A program made the position numbers and the translations under genes. The notes under the pieces are model-generated. The model was given only the letters and a program-made list of their open reading frames with translations. It searched no databases and was not told the origin of the DNA. 64,000 bases of DNA, from assembly GCA_949987565.1 (NCBI GenBank), contig OX465114.1, positions 5,856,832 through 5,920,831 on the forward strand, given 5' to 3'. This DNA is from Luidia sarsii. Lineage: Eukaryota; Echinodermata; Asteroidea; Paxillosida; Luidiidae. This document shows positions 32,727-43,880 of the stretch, piece after piece (position 1 is the stretch's first letter; each line of letters opens with the position of its first letter).

Positions 32727-34290
32727 TCCCATACACTTTGTGCACAAAATATGCTCGTGCGTTTTGGGTTAGGAATGGAGGTTACGGGTTCGAATCCCGT
32801 TGATGTCAATTTTTTTTTCATAATTTTTTTTTTTAATTTTTTTTAAGAGAACCAAATGCTGAAAAGCGTTATGTTCTGTTTGCCAACAGACATAAATCTC
32901 TAGTTAGCTTTTTCGCGCGAAGCGAAAAAGCTATTGCTGTTGTTAAGATTTTTAAAGCTTTTTCGCCGCGAAGCGAAAAAGCTATTGTTGTTGTTAAGAT
33001 TTCTTTTTAGCTTTTTCGCGCGAAGCGAAAAAGCTATTGTTGTTGTTAAGATTTCTTTTTGTCTTCTTCTTCTTTTTCTTATCGGAAAAATCCCATAGAC
33101 TTTGTACATGGAATTTATGATCGGCAGTTTGGCCATTGAACACACTTTGATTTTTTTCAAACTTGGCATATGCATAGAGCCCATGCTGAAGTTGTGCACA
33201 GTTGTCTTTAAAACTTCATGACGTCACCACGTGTCACGTGACAGCGCTTTAAAGGGGCAAATTTCAAACTCCATTATATGCAAAAGTACAATTTCGTTTG
33301 GTTTCAATTTTGCAGTATATCTAAGTTGGGAAAAGGTGTATCAAAAAATTGCCCTCATTTGATCGTGACGTCATCTCATGAATATTAATGAGGTCATAAA
33401 CTTTTAAGATATTAACATTCAATTGAGCATATTTGGCCAACGGAGCAAGATTTTTTTCATTTTTTCGATTATATCTATTGGGGATGTAGTTTAGAAACAC
33501 CCTCCGGAGCCAAAATGCCATGACGCAATCGTGACGTCATCAAAATGCGTGTTTTTAAAGCACATATTTGCCAAAGGTCAATCGTCTCGAAATTTGGTGG
33601 GCATTTAGCTATTGGGCTAGACATTCTAAATCCTGAGTTTGGAAGCAATTGACCATTGTTCAGAATTGTTATGATTTTTTGAAAAATATAATGAAGTCCC
33701 ATACACTTTGTGCACAAAATATGCACGTGCGTTTTGGGTTAGGAATGGAGGTTACGGGTTCGACACAGAGTTGCCACCTTCATGAACTCAATCAAAACGA
33801 TGCTAAAAGGGGTTTACACCAATATACAGTAAAACTAGTTTTTTTCGTTTGTTTGTGCTTGAGTTGTCACGTGACCGCCCTTTGAAGGGCCAACCTGGCA
33901 TGTGCAATCACGCCACGATCTTAGATCCCGCAGGATCAATATTTAGCATATATCTAAGTTGGGCAACAGTGTATCCAAATATTGATGATGAGGTCATTTC
34001 ATGAATATTAATGAGGTAATAAAAAAACCGATATTAAATCAATGGTTAACTCCCTTGTTGTGCTGTTGCTAGCGCATATAGCATGTGAGAGGAGTTTCAG
34101 GGACCAAGGTTTCATGACCTTCCTCATGTGATGTGACCCTTTCCTCCGGTCCAGACCGGAAGTACTGTAGTAATCATGCATGTGCTACTGGTTTTCAGAT
34201 TTTCAACTTGGTCTTTCTTCTGGAAAAATAAAGGAAAAGCTACACGTTCTGTTACAACAGACGTATGTTTCTAGTTTCCTTTCTCATTGT
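32727..34290 (+). repeat. Two tandem copies of a CRE-motif repeat family
   Basis: Each copy begins near CATACACTTTGTGCACAAAA (about 32,729 and 33,700), continues with TGCGTTTTGGGTTAGGAATG and a box B-like GGGTTCGA, and later contains GTCACGTGAC, CTAAGTTGGG and CATGAATATTAATGAGGT. Box B is perfect in the first copy (GGTTCGAATCC, 32,787-32,797). The first copy has TGACGTCA twice (near 33,367 and 33,533). Inverted relatives lie in BHMT intron 4 at 38,500-39,150 and 39,655-40,440. Confidence 0.75.
32905..33060. repeat. Three tandem hairpin repeats
   Basis: AGCTTTTTCGC and GCGAAAAAGCT form a perfect 11-bp stem with a 5- or 6-nt loop. Three copies are separated by CTATTG(T/C)TGTTGTTAAGATT spacers, about 50 bp apart. 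The block sits inside the CRE-motif repeat; the inverted relative near 39,115-39,135 lacks it. Confidence 0.85.
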
Positions 34291-34458
34291 TTCATTCCAT
34301 GCTGGCGGACATCTTTTCCAAACCACATGACTGATAAGATGGATCGGATGAGCCTATTCCTGATTGGTTATAACTCGCAAACATAAATACATCCGCATTC
34401 TCTCATCCACATCTCAGTAGCATTTGAGTCACATGTTACCAAACATTATAATAATTTA

Positions 34459-35367
34459 TAGGTTTTCCCGACCAATTTCAGCAAAATAATGTTCATTTCC
34501 GTCAAAGTGCATTCAGATTCGGACGGTTTCTAATCTTTGCACATTCAGGTTTCTTTTTCCCCTTGATCACATTCTATTTCGATTTCTTGCATTCAGGATT
34601 ATTGCTTTACCATTCAGGTTCGTCTCAGGGCGTTCTATTTCGTTCATAGACATTCAAGACCACACTTGCACCTGGTCGTTTGACGATCGGGGTAATCAAA
34701 TTAAAAGCCACAGACGCGTGCACGTTTTTTTCTGTTCAGTTTAGATGTTACGTGGGTGGACCAAGTATTCTGCCTTTTCTGGGGTATATTTTTGGTGAAA
34801 AGGCGAGTTGTTCTTCATGATACATACTTTCAGATAGGCCTTATCATTCACTTTATGTCAATACCCCACTCATGGACAGTACTTTGAATCAAGTGTAGGC
34901 GAAGTTTCTTGTTTTCGCTCTCGCTTCGTGTTAAAACTTTAACCAATGAATGGCAAACCACACGGGTTATTTTGTAGGCATATCTCGACGTTACACTTTC
35001 CCTGAGCCGTAATCCTATACAAAGCCGATGTACATTTTCAACAAATGACTACCGTAGGTCTTATATGGACAAATACGAGTCAATACATGCACACACCCAT
35101 AGCAATAAATTTGAATTTACATGTGTGATAAGTGAATGCTTATTCACGAAAGAGAATGCCAGCCAGATCGCCGTTTAACTTTGACGAATTTGAATGCACG
35201 ACAATCTGAAAGACCGTATTCGAGGAAAGAATGCTTTAAAAACGAATTCGAGTGACTTAGTTTTAAATTCAAATGCCCATAGGGACGAGCATTCATGTTA
35301 AAACGAATTCAATCGCACCTAGTCCTAAAGTGAATGCTTCTTTGCTGAAATTGGCCGGGGAAACCTA
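34459..35367. mobile_element. 909-bp TIR element, possibly Tc1/mariner-like MITE
   Basis: 34,456-34,485 and 35,341-35,370 are inverted repeats matching at 28 of 30 bases (TTATAGGTTTTCCCGACCAA ... CAGCAAA). If the element starts at TAGG and ends at CCTA it is flanked by TA on both sides, as for Tc1/mariner, but the TA could be part of the repeat. Inside, CATTCAG/GAATGC motifs recur on both halves in opposite sense. No transposase frame. Confidence 0.6.
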
Positions 35368-35370
35368 TAA

Positions 35371-36013
35371 TAAAATTATGCTCTATTGGTCTAGTACACT
35401 GTCAACAAATTATGCAACAAGATACCTAATCAAAATCTTACCGAAGGTGCTGACAGTGTACACAGGCCAGAGTCCACGCACATGGTTGTTTATGTTTGGG
35501 CCTGGATATTTGGGATCATCGTCATTGACAAAACATTTGTATATCAATTTCGTATCACTATCAATTCAAGCAACATCATTCTAGATCATGAGAATTAGGG
35601 AAACATTATGTTTATTGATAATGAGTACAAATTAGGGTCATTAGACCTCTACTAACCTCTACTGAAAATAGTTTTCAGTCGTGTAGGTTTTTTCTTTTGA
35701 AGAAACGATTCAACTGATTAGTCCCCCAACCACTGGATGCGGGACCAAGAAACAGGGCCTTGCCTTTGTGCATTAGAAACAGGGGATATTTGAAACACAG
35801 GGGAAAACAAACCCAGCAGTGGTCATGAAAAACATTTGCAGGTCCTACGAGGATCGAAACGTCATGCCACGAGATTTGGTGTTTTGGGAGTCATTAAAAT
35901 CAGTAGGCATTTCACAATATGTTGAAATAATGTAATTGTATCAATTGCATCAAACGAATATTCAAAACCAACATTGTCACAGACTTTACTTTTTCATGGT
36001 TCGTCTGTTTCAG
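35371..36013. other. Spacer upstream of the BHMT start exon
   Basis: No coding motif seen. A good acceptor (CTGTTTCAG at 36,013) lies just before the BHMT start codon, so at least one 5' UTR exon and the promoter should lie upstream. I could not locate them. Confidence 0.45.
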
Positions 36014-36031
36014 GACTGCCTTTAAGATAAG

Positions 36032-36056
36032 ATGGAAGAGAAGAAAAAGGTCAAAG
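36032..36056 (+). CDS. BHMT: BHMT exon 1 (start codon)
   Basis: Encodes MEEKKKVK and the first base of a Gly codon before the donor GTAAGT. The exon itself probably begins at 36,014, after an acceptor, with a short untranslated part. The Lys-rich start before G-L-L-E-R resembles the KKAKKGILERL start of human BHMT. Confidence 0.82.
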
Positions 36057-39000
36057 GTAAGTGAACATCTCTGGTGTTTTCATATTTTGTCCAAGTTGCG
36101 TTCTACCTGCCAAAGGCAAAAACTTACTTACTTGCAGCAGATAGACTGAAAAGGTAACAGGTGGTTCGATAGACCTAAATAATTATATAAACGACTGCAG
36201 CCACGCGTCTACACATTGCTCAGTGCATCTCCTATCCATGCTATCGCCACTGATAAACAAATCAAATGTCTATTGAAATACAACATTTCTCGTGTTGATT
36301 TGTATCACACAAAGTTTTTGTGCAGTACTCCGCGCATCACTACGTTCATTTATTAGGCATAATCGGTACATGTGCATCTATATTACAAGAGGTTTAATGT
36401 AATATATTACAATTCCCTACATAGAGCAAGTTACATTACTAAATCAAACACACTTTGTTCATGAATAAGGGTGCATTGGAGTTGGTTTTGAAAAAAAACC
36501 CTTGAAACAGCACGTCTACATTTTTGAGATTTGCTATTTCGGTCATTTAGGTAACTATGCCGGTAAGCGGTTTGCAATAATTTCGTATCACTGTGTTTCA
36601 GGTCTACTGGAGCGCATTCGTGATAAGGAAACCGTGATCATCGCGGAGGGATATCTCTTTGTGTTTGAGACACGCGGCTACCTAACGGCCGGCTCGTTTG
36701 TTCCAGAGGTCGTGCTTGAGCATCCGGAACTGGTCCGACAACAGTATGAGGAGTTTGTCCACGCCGGAAGTGACGTAGTCTTGGCGTTAACCGTAAGGAC
36801 AACACATTGAATACATATTCCAACTATCGGCTCCTTCACAGGCACGCTCACTCCTTTTTGTACATGCATGGCATGGTACTCATACTACAAACCCAAAACA
36901 AATTACGGTCATGGTTGTTTACGTTTGACCACACCAACCCTTGTATAGATGTAATACCCCTGCCCCTATTTATTTAAGTCAAACCTGTAGCATTATCTTA
37001 TATATGCCATCGCTGGTATCGTAAATGACCCTCGAGTGACCGCCGACCGGTATTTGCTTCTTCCTATTAGTACTATGCACACCGTGAAAAGATGACACTG
37101 GTAGATAGAGAAGACGATCTAGCACAAATCAACAAGGCTGCACTGCGCATGGCCCGTGAAGTGGCTGATCAGACTGGTACCCTGATGGCGGGCAACATCA
37201 GCAACACCAACATCCATGTGGACACCGAGCCAGATAAAAATGAAGCCAAAATATATCAGATATTCAAAGTAAGTTGGAGTCACTTCAAGGATATTCATCG
37301 TGGGACACAACATGAATATCAAAATTCAGAGAGGTTAATGATCAACCTTTAGTCATTGGCATTTGTATTCTATAGCTGCACGTGTTTATGCAATGTTTTA
37401 AAAAGAAACAAAAATTCCTCTAGGTTAGGGAGAAATGTCCACGAAGGAGAAACTGCAGCTACACAGAAAAATACACAACTTCATACAAATAAAATATAGC
37501 ACAATTTTCAGGAAAAGGGCTTCCCTTCCATGTAATATGTAAAATGTAATATACATGTAGAGCGTTTTTATTTTTTTCTTGAGTAAAACAAACAAAGGAA
37601 AAACTGACTGGGAACTTTTGAACAAATTGGGGAAAAAAGGCAAAGACAGTTTTCTTTACCAATTTTTCAAATTATTTCATAAGTAATAATTATGAATATT
37701 CACATATACTCCTTGGTAGGATTGCATAGATAGTTTAATAGGATTATTCATGCTTCAAAAGCCCTCGTAAAATGTGTAAACACAAGAGGGTTCTTCACAA
37801 ACAAGTGCGCTGACATTTATATTCTTTTTCGTTTTGGAAATAAACTCTTCATCTATTCATGATGAGTACTTACACATTTGCTACACTTGAAAAGATATGG
37901 ACACAATATAAAAAAACCGGCATCGACAATATTCTGAAATAACGATACCTACACACCTCCAACCAAACAAAATATGACTCCATACGTTGTCATTATCCCG
38001 ATAGCTTAATACGACTTGTACCTTTTGTATATTTTGATGACAGGAGCAGATAGAATGGGCCGTAGATGCTGGAGCCGATTTCATCGTGGCAGAAACTTAC
38101 GACACCTTCGGTGAAGCGCTAATTGCTACCAAGGCATGCAAGGATGTTGCTAAGGGTTGGTTACAATTCAATTTTATAAATGGACTAAATGCTTGAGCAG
38201 CTGTATAACATCAAAGAGGCACTAGAGGTGTTGTCTGTCTAAGACAGAACAAACGGCTTTTCCTATGCTGAGGGTTTTTGTGTTAAAATATAGGCAATGC
38301 TAATAGGACAACTATACATTTTTACAGCGCATAAAACTTATATCACAGTTAGCAAATTCAACCTGCGCTTTGACAGCAGAGTTACGCATGCGCATGAAAA
38401 TGACCTGACACACAGCGAAGATGACGGCGGTTTCTCCGATTGCGCAACATGTGAGGAAATTCACCAGGCTGCATGCAGCGTACGTTCTTTGATGCCGGGC
38501 ACAAAATGTATGCACAAAATCTATGGTACAATATTCAAAACTTCATAATAATTCGAAACAATAGTCGATCGGTTCCAATATTTAGATTTTGGGTGTGTGG
38601 CTAAATAACTAACTGCCCATCAAGTTTCAAGGTCATTGGCATATGACTAATATGTAATTTAAAATCTCGCATTTTGATGACGACATAATTGCGTCATGAC
38701 ATTTTGGCCCCGATAAATGAAAAAAATCTCGCTCCGTTAGCCGAATATCGTCAACTGAATGTGAACATCTGAAAACTTAATGGCCTCATTAATATTCACG
38801 AGATGATGTCACGATCACATGATGGCAATTTTCGGAAACACCTTTTTCCAACTAAGATATAGTGCAAAATTGAAACCAAACAAAAATTCCATTTTGCTTC
38901 TAATGGAGTTGGAAAATTTGCCTTTTAAAAGCGCTGTCACGTGACACATGATGAGGTAATATTAGCATCATTGTGCGCGACACTAAGACATCAGGGACAA

Positions 39001-42000
39001 TGTTTTGACCAAGTTTGGTTAAGAACAGTCTTTCCATATTGCTAAAAAAAACCTGATTAGAATGCACCCGTGCTTTGTCTATGGGATTTATCGGCTGAAG
39101 AAGAGGAAGTGGAAGAAGAAACTAGAGGTCTATGTCTGTTGTCAGAACAGAGCAAAGGGCTTTTTTCGCTTTCTTTATAATTTTGACTTCTTTCCAATGC
39201 AATGGTCAAAGGACCATCAGACAACCTTTTTATGAATAACTATAGAGGGCGTTCAACGTCCATGCATGTTGGTTGGGAAACATATTGACTGCGCCACTGA
39301 GGGACTGAAATGCAACTATACAAATTTACAGCGCCTAAAAGTAACTGAAAGTTACCAAATTCAACCTGGGCTTTGACAACCGAGGTACGCATGCGCGTGA
39401 AAATGACCTGACACCGAGCGAAGATATAACAACGGTTTTCCGGTTGCGCAACATGCGAGGATATTTGCTGGCTGCAGCGTACCATCCGGATACGTTCTTC
39501 GCTAGACTGGATTCGCGTTGATAAAGGCTCGTTTTCACGGAGCAAGCGAACTATTTGTGAAGGAGGCAACTGTCTAAAAACGACAACGGCCGAAAATCCG
39601 GTCTGTCAATGATTCCACATTGCAGTTTGGCTTTTTAGGCCTAAATGGTTGTCACGTTACCATCCAAGTTCCATCCAAAAACAGTCAGGAAAAAAAAAAG
39701 AAATACACATTTGTATTTTATACTGGGTTAAGGCCCTATTCACATTGTTTTTATTGAATTTGTGAAGGACGAAAAAAAACCCGACATCACCGGGATTCGA
39801 ACCCATGCCCTCCATGCCTACCCCGAAACGCACACACATTATTTTGTGCACGAAGTCGAGGGAACTTCAAAAATTCATAATTCGAAACACGGGTCAATCA
39901 ACTGCAAACTTCAGATTTTGTAATTAGTAGGTCGATAACTAATTGCACACCAAATTTAGGGTCATTGGTCAATGTCATTTAAAAAAACATGCATTTTATG
40001 ACATCATGATTACGTCATGTTATTTTGGCCACGGAAGGTGTTTCTAGATGACATTCCCAATAGGTATAAAACAAAAAAATGAAAAATAAATCTCGCTGTT
40101 GTCCAAATAGGCTTAATTGAATGTGAACATCTGAAAATTTCATGACCTCATTAATATTCATGAATGACGTCAAAGTCAAATGATGGCAATTTTTGGAAAC
40201 ACCTTTTCCCAACTTAGATACATGCCAAGTATGGATCCCATCCGAATTAGGATTGCGTCATAATTTGCAATATGAAATTTGCCTCTTCAAGGCGCTGCCA
40301 TCAACTCGTCATTGTGCGACTGTAACGACTAAGTCTATGCCAAGTTTCGATAATTTCCGACAAAGTTTACTGGCAAGGTGACATGCAGAACAAACATGTA
40401 CAATGTCTATGGGATTTTTTGCAAAAAAGAAACAGAAAGAAAAAAATCAGAACAAAAAGAAAGGCAAAAATATGCCTTTACCGTCTCAACGGAAAAGCCC
40501 CCAAAAATCAGACCAAAAAAATTTCTTTTCCGTTGAGACGGAAAAGCCAAAAAACAAGCAGCTGACTCATGTTCTGCGTATCAGCAATCATACCGCACGA
40601 GTTATCCAATACCCGGTCCCATCCTAAACTGTCAATTCCAATAAGAAGCATTTAAATTCTATCATAAATTAGAAATCAACTATTCCGAAGACTATCCCTT
40701 AGTATCATTCAGCAGTTCGAGAATACAGTTTTGCGTTTTGTAGAGCCGTACACAATTTATCAAAGGCAATAGAACTTGAGAAAGTTGCAAAACCTAAGTG
40801 AATGAATTGGCCTATGTCGTCAATACACCGATCCAGTAGGGCACGCCCACCATAGCAACGGCCAAGCAACCGCGCACATGCGCACAGCATATCACCATCG
40901 CCCATACGCCATGGGTGTCCACTCCACTGCACGCCCGCAACCACCGAAAGCACTTCTCTCCGTTGGACGTTGGTTTGGGAAAAGGCCAAAAATGTCCACT
41001 CTTGCCAGGGTATCGAGAGTCAGAATGGCAATGAAAATTTAAACACCCCTTGACCATGATTAAGGATAAAACTCGGGTTTGTAAAGGAATTACCTGGTAC
41101 ATACGAAACAAAAGTAAACACAACAAAAAGTGTGAAGTGAAGAATACAAAATCTAAATCGTTTTGTCGGACAAAATGGCAGCAATTTGTCGGACCTTAAA
41201 TCGCGCGTTGTGATTGGTCAATTTGTGAAGGGGCGTGGCCTACTGAATCGGTGTATTGTCGTACATCATTTCTTTCCCATGTACAACCGTACCCTAAGAA
41301 TAAGTTTATTTCGCTTTGTAGGTAGACCACTAATAAAACTCTTCACGGTTACAGATATCCCTTGCGTGGTCACTCTAGCAGCCCAGCAAAATAAAGCAGA
41401 CGGTGAACCTGCCACTGTGGATGGAGTAGAGTACTGTGAGGCACTGAGGCGCCTTGCAGAGGCAGGAGCTGATGTGGTGGGATTTAACTGCGCAAGAGGC
41501 CCGGCTACCATGCTGCCTCTACTTGAACGAGCAGTTAAAGTCTGTAAGGTGAGTCTGCGATGAACACACCCTCGTAATGAGAAAGTCAGCTGACATCTCG
41601 ATGACGACATCACCATGATGCATGCATCGTCACTGGTACATGTATTTTTGTCTCCTTGTGCTGCACAAAAAATGACTGAACATTCAGTTAACGTGGTATA
41701 AAAACTATACATGATTGAAGACTACTGTTATTTTGTTTCTATGATCATCGAGTTCAACCTTAAAGGATTCGTGTATTTGCTACTTGCTAGTGTGATGCTA
41801 CCAAAGTGGGCCACTTTCTGGTATGCAAGAACAAGAGGTACCACAAGTTCTCTCATACTTACAGTATAATGTACATTGACACAATTGCTAGCGGGATATA
41901 GGCTACCTAATGCAACCAACAGGGCGACGAACGTACATATGAGGCCCATTTTTCGAGGCGAACATTTTCATCAGAAAGTGTCTAAAAAGTGCAGTTAGGT

Positions 42001-42827
42001 TATACCAACAAGGACAAATGCAGTGGAGCAGACCCACGTGGTACATGTGCATGGAATAGTTAGTTCACTATCAATGAGGAATGAGCTATATCATAGGCCT
42101 ATACAAAATATTATTACTGTAAATATACACAGAGTTCTAAGATGTGCTAAATAATATTAAACCATTTCACGCATATTGTATGAAATCTATTGGTTCAATA
42201 CAGGCGCCTATTGCCGCAGTTCCCGTTGTGTATCGTACCACAGAGGAGAATCCAAACTTCATCTCCTCTAAAGATCCCATTTCGGGTACGTATACTAAAC
42301 CTGCATGGAAAGAGGCTTATCCTGACATCTTAACATTTTCTTGACAGTGATTTATAACCACATCTTCTTGAATCAACAACTCCAGGACAGAAGGGTTCGT
42401 TCCTTAAAAGGAATGCTTATAAAATATATTACATAATTACTACGCGCAAGTACACTGAATGACAAGTATTATTGTCTTTCATCAAAACGTATTCACTAAT
42501 TGCTCATTCATTATATTCTATGTCTGTCCAATTTTAGGTGAACCTCTTTTCCCACTGGATCTCGATTGTGTGAAATGCAGTCGTAAAGATGTCCATGAGT
42601 TTGGTCTTCGCATGAAGGAGTTAGGCATTCAGTATGTGGGATTGTGTTGTGGTAACTCAGCTCATTATACACGGAGTCTAGCTGAGAGTCTGGGTAGGAA
42701 ACCCCCTGCCTCTCGCTACACGCCTAACCTAAACAAGCATTGGCTTCTGGGTAAAGACGACAAGTTGGCTAACTTGGGGCAGAGCGAAAAGGAAAAGTAT
42801 GGCAAAATAAAGGTTCTAGACGAGTAA
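36032..42827 (+). CDS. BHMT: Betaine-homocysteine S-methyltransferase-like protein
   Basis: Zinc-dependent cytosolic enzyme of the methionine cycle: members transfer a methyl group from betaine (or S-methylmethionine) to homocysteine. Seven exons join in frame: 36032-36056, 36602-36792, 37071-37268, 38044-38155, 41355-41548, 42204-42285 and 42538-42827, giving 363 residues. All introns are GT-AG with phases 1, 0, 0, 1, 0, 1. The three zinc ligands are present: Cys221 in VGFNCARG and Cys304-Cys305 in VGLCCGNS. Glu155 in VAETYD corresponds to the substrate-binding Glu of human BHMT. Where human BHMT has GDGGF this protein has AEGYL (Glu24). It ends KIKVLDE, shorter than the ~406-residue human enzyme, whose C-terminal extension helps oligomerisation. 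The methyl donor is therefore not certain. Confidence 0.93.
36602..36792 (+). CDS. BHMT: BHMT exon 2
   Basis: Encodes GLLERIRDK through DVVLALT. Conserved blocks are [23 protein letters not shown] and [10 protein letters not shown]. The AEGYLF segment replaces the GDGGFVF loop of human BHMT. The acceptor is a strong TGTGTTTCAG. Confidence 0.93.
37071..37268 (+). CDS. BHMT: BHMT exon 3
   Basis: Phase 0 on both sides, acceptor CTTCCTATTAG and donor GTAAGT. It encodes YYAHREKM, then [20 protein letters not shown] and GNISNT, matching the human YASEDKL and [20 protein letters not shown] region. Confidence 0.93.
37590..37652 (-). repeat. SINE tail fragment in BHMT intron 3
   Basis: Reverse complement of the tail seen after the SINE at 26,810-26,882 (TTTGTTCAAAAGTTCCCAGT and flanks). 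No head is attached. Confidence 0.55.
38044..38155 (+). CDS. BHMT: BHMT exon 4
   Basis: Encodes [20 protein letters not shown] through VAK, with the conserved Glu in VAET. The donor is a weaker GTTGGT, with one G left to complete the next codon. Confidence 0.88.
38195..39500 (-). repeat. Duplicated segments within inverted CRE-motif repeats, BHMT intron 4
   Basis: A block with ACAGCGC, TTTGACA, ACGCATGCGC, GAAAATGACCTGACAC and TTGCGCAACATG occurs at 38,325-38,485 and again at 39,305-39,500. Each is preceded by a block containing GTCAGAACAGAGCAAA-type sequence. Between them (about 38,500-39,150) is an inverted copy of the repeat at 32,727-33,690. Confidence 0.65.
39655..40440 (-). repeat. Second inverted CRE-motif repeat copy, BHMT intron 4
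   Basis: Reverse-strand relative of 32,727-33,690. It keeps a perfect box B (GGTTCGAATCC on the minus strand, 39,793-39,803) followed by a T-rich run, and ATTAATATTCATGA near 40,150. tRNA-related origin is likely from the box B, but no cloverleaf was folded. Confidence 0.65.
40481..40541. repeat. 17-bp-stem hairpin in BHMT intron 4
   Basis: CCGTCTCAACGGAAAAG (40,481-40,497) is perfectly complementary to CTTTTCCGTTGAGACGG (40,525-40,541), with a 27-nt A-rich loop. It sits at the end of the inverted CRE-motif repeat. Confidence 0.85.
40816..41264. repeat. Foldback element in BHMT intron 4
   Basis: GTCGTCAATACACCGATCCA and following GTAGGGCACGCCC at 40,816-40,849 recur inverted at about 41,230-41,264 (GGGGCGTGGCCTACTGAATC and following). 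The ~450-bp element ends about 90 bp before exon 5. No target duplication was resolved. Confidence 0.6.
41355..41548 (+). CDS. BHMT: BHMT exon 5 (first zinc ligand)
   Basis: Follows the acceptor GGTTACAG after a 3.2-kb repeat-rich intron and ends before GTGAGT. It encodes DIPCVVTL through VKVCK, including [10 protein letters not shown], where Cys221 is the first zinc ligand. The open frame continues upstream into the intron, but the phase of exon 4 and the family alignment fix the start here. Confidence 0.9.
42204..42285 (+). CDS. BHMT: BHMT exon 6
   Basis: Encodes [20 protein letters not shown] and a few more residues, ending in phase 1 before GTACGT. It matches the region of human BHMT around LMSQPLAYHT. 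Confidence 0.85.
42538..42827 (+). CDS. BHMT: BHMT exon 7 (Cys-Cys zinc ligands, stop)
   Basis: Acceptor CCAATTTTAG. It encodes [11 protein letters not shown], then [18 protein letters not shown], where the adjacent Cys pair completes the zinc site, then a polar tail ending KIKVLDE and TAA at 42,825-42,827. Confidence 0.93.
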
Positions 42828-43023
42828 ACGAGAATACGGGATGAAGCTTTTTCATGCTTATCATGACACAAAATAATTTGTTTTGGTAGTGAAAATGGTC
42901 CACGTCATGGTAGTAAAACTGAAGTATGGACAAATCCGAAGTTACAAACAACATCTATAGAGAATTTCAGAGGAATCTTGAAAGCCACCTGATGAATTAC
43001 TACGATTACAATTCAGAAGGAAT

Positions 43024-43029
43024 ATTAAA
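43024..43029 (+). terminator. Candidate BHMT polyadenylation signal ATTAAA
   Basis: Common variant hexamer about 200 bp after the BHMT stop, followed by a T-rich and GT-rich stretch. Confidence 0.45.
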
Positions 43030-43448
43030 GTATTGTCCCTGTTGTGTTTTCTTTATTTTATGTTTGTAATTATGTATTTGGTCATTTTGGTGCCTTCTAA
43101 TCGTTATTATTTTGAATCAATGTACAGCGGACTGAAAACTGCGCATTGTAAGTGAATTCATAATACATTGAACAAGTCATAACTAGTATCATTGAAGGAA
43201 AACAATCCGGAAGCGCTATCTCTCTCATTATTAGGTTAACGCCAAGAATACTTCTTAGTTTGAATGTCAAGTATGTACTTTATATATCATAAACTATTAA
43301 AACTTTTCATAAGGCATCGGGGCAAACCCTTATTGAATTACATTCTCCTCGACGCAAACATCATGTTAATTTAATCTATGAATTTGTATGATGCAACGCG
43401 GTACCCGCAGCAATATGCATTATTAAAATCCGCCAAACGACCTCCACC

Positions 43449-43520
43449 AGCTCGGTGGTCAAGTGGTTGGGACGTCTGCACTAGAAACAGGAGTCGCGGG
43501 TTTCAACCCCGCCCGAGCTG
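43449..43520 (+). repeat. tRNA-like SINE head
   Basis: 72 nt. AGCTCGG pairs perfectly with CCGAGCT, the T arm is GCGGG-TTTCAAC-CCCGC, and box A is TGGTCAAGTGG. The anticodon loop has C at position 33 and a mismatched closing pair, so I read it as a tRNA-derived SINE head or tRNA pseudogene. The following GGGCAAAGCACTAAGCACTC may be the SINE body. Confidence 0.65.
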
Positions 43521-43689
43521 CCCGAATTTTTCAGCAGCCATCGGGCAAAGCACTAAGCACTCAGTGCTTATCACGTCGAGCAAGACAAACATTCATCGAG
43601 TCTTATAAACTTACATGACCAGTAGGCCTATTGATGCAGTCCTGCTACCAAATACACAACTGAATAATGACTGCACAACATAATGTGAA

Positions 43690-43880
43690 TGCTATATTCT
43701 CTTTGACTGGGACGAGACCTCTGCTTTTGCGTAACAGTCCTTGGCTTGGATGGTGGCCTTCCCAAATAGTCAACTAATCTTTACGTCATGGAAGCGCCAG
43801 TCAGAAGCATTTAAACAATAACTGCCGTACATGTCTTCAACAATTTCCAAGTCCGGCTTTCCTTTATTTTTTTGTTTGAC
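43690..43880 (-). repeat. tRNA-derived SINE, inverted copy
   Basis: Reverse complement shares with 26,690-26,885 the blocks AATGCTTCTGACTGGCGC, TAGTTGACTATTTGGGA, CACCATC and AGCAGAGGTCTCG. The tRNA-like part is more decayed here. Confidence 0.7.

Noticed and set aside
41266..41712. 148-codon minus-strand frame
   Set aside because: Antisense shadow of BHMT exon 5, which carries the zinc-ligand motif and correct splice sites on the + strand.
43449..43520. Functional tRNA gene
   Set aside because: Acceptor and T arms are perfect, but the anticodon loop has C33 and a mismatched closing pair; a SINE head is more likely.
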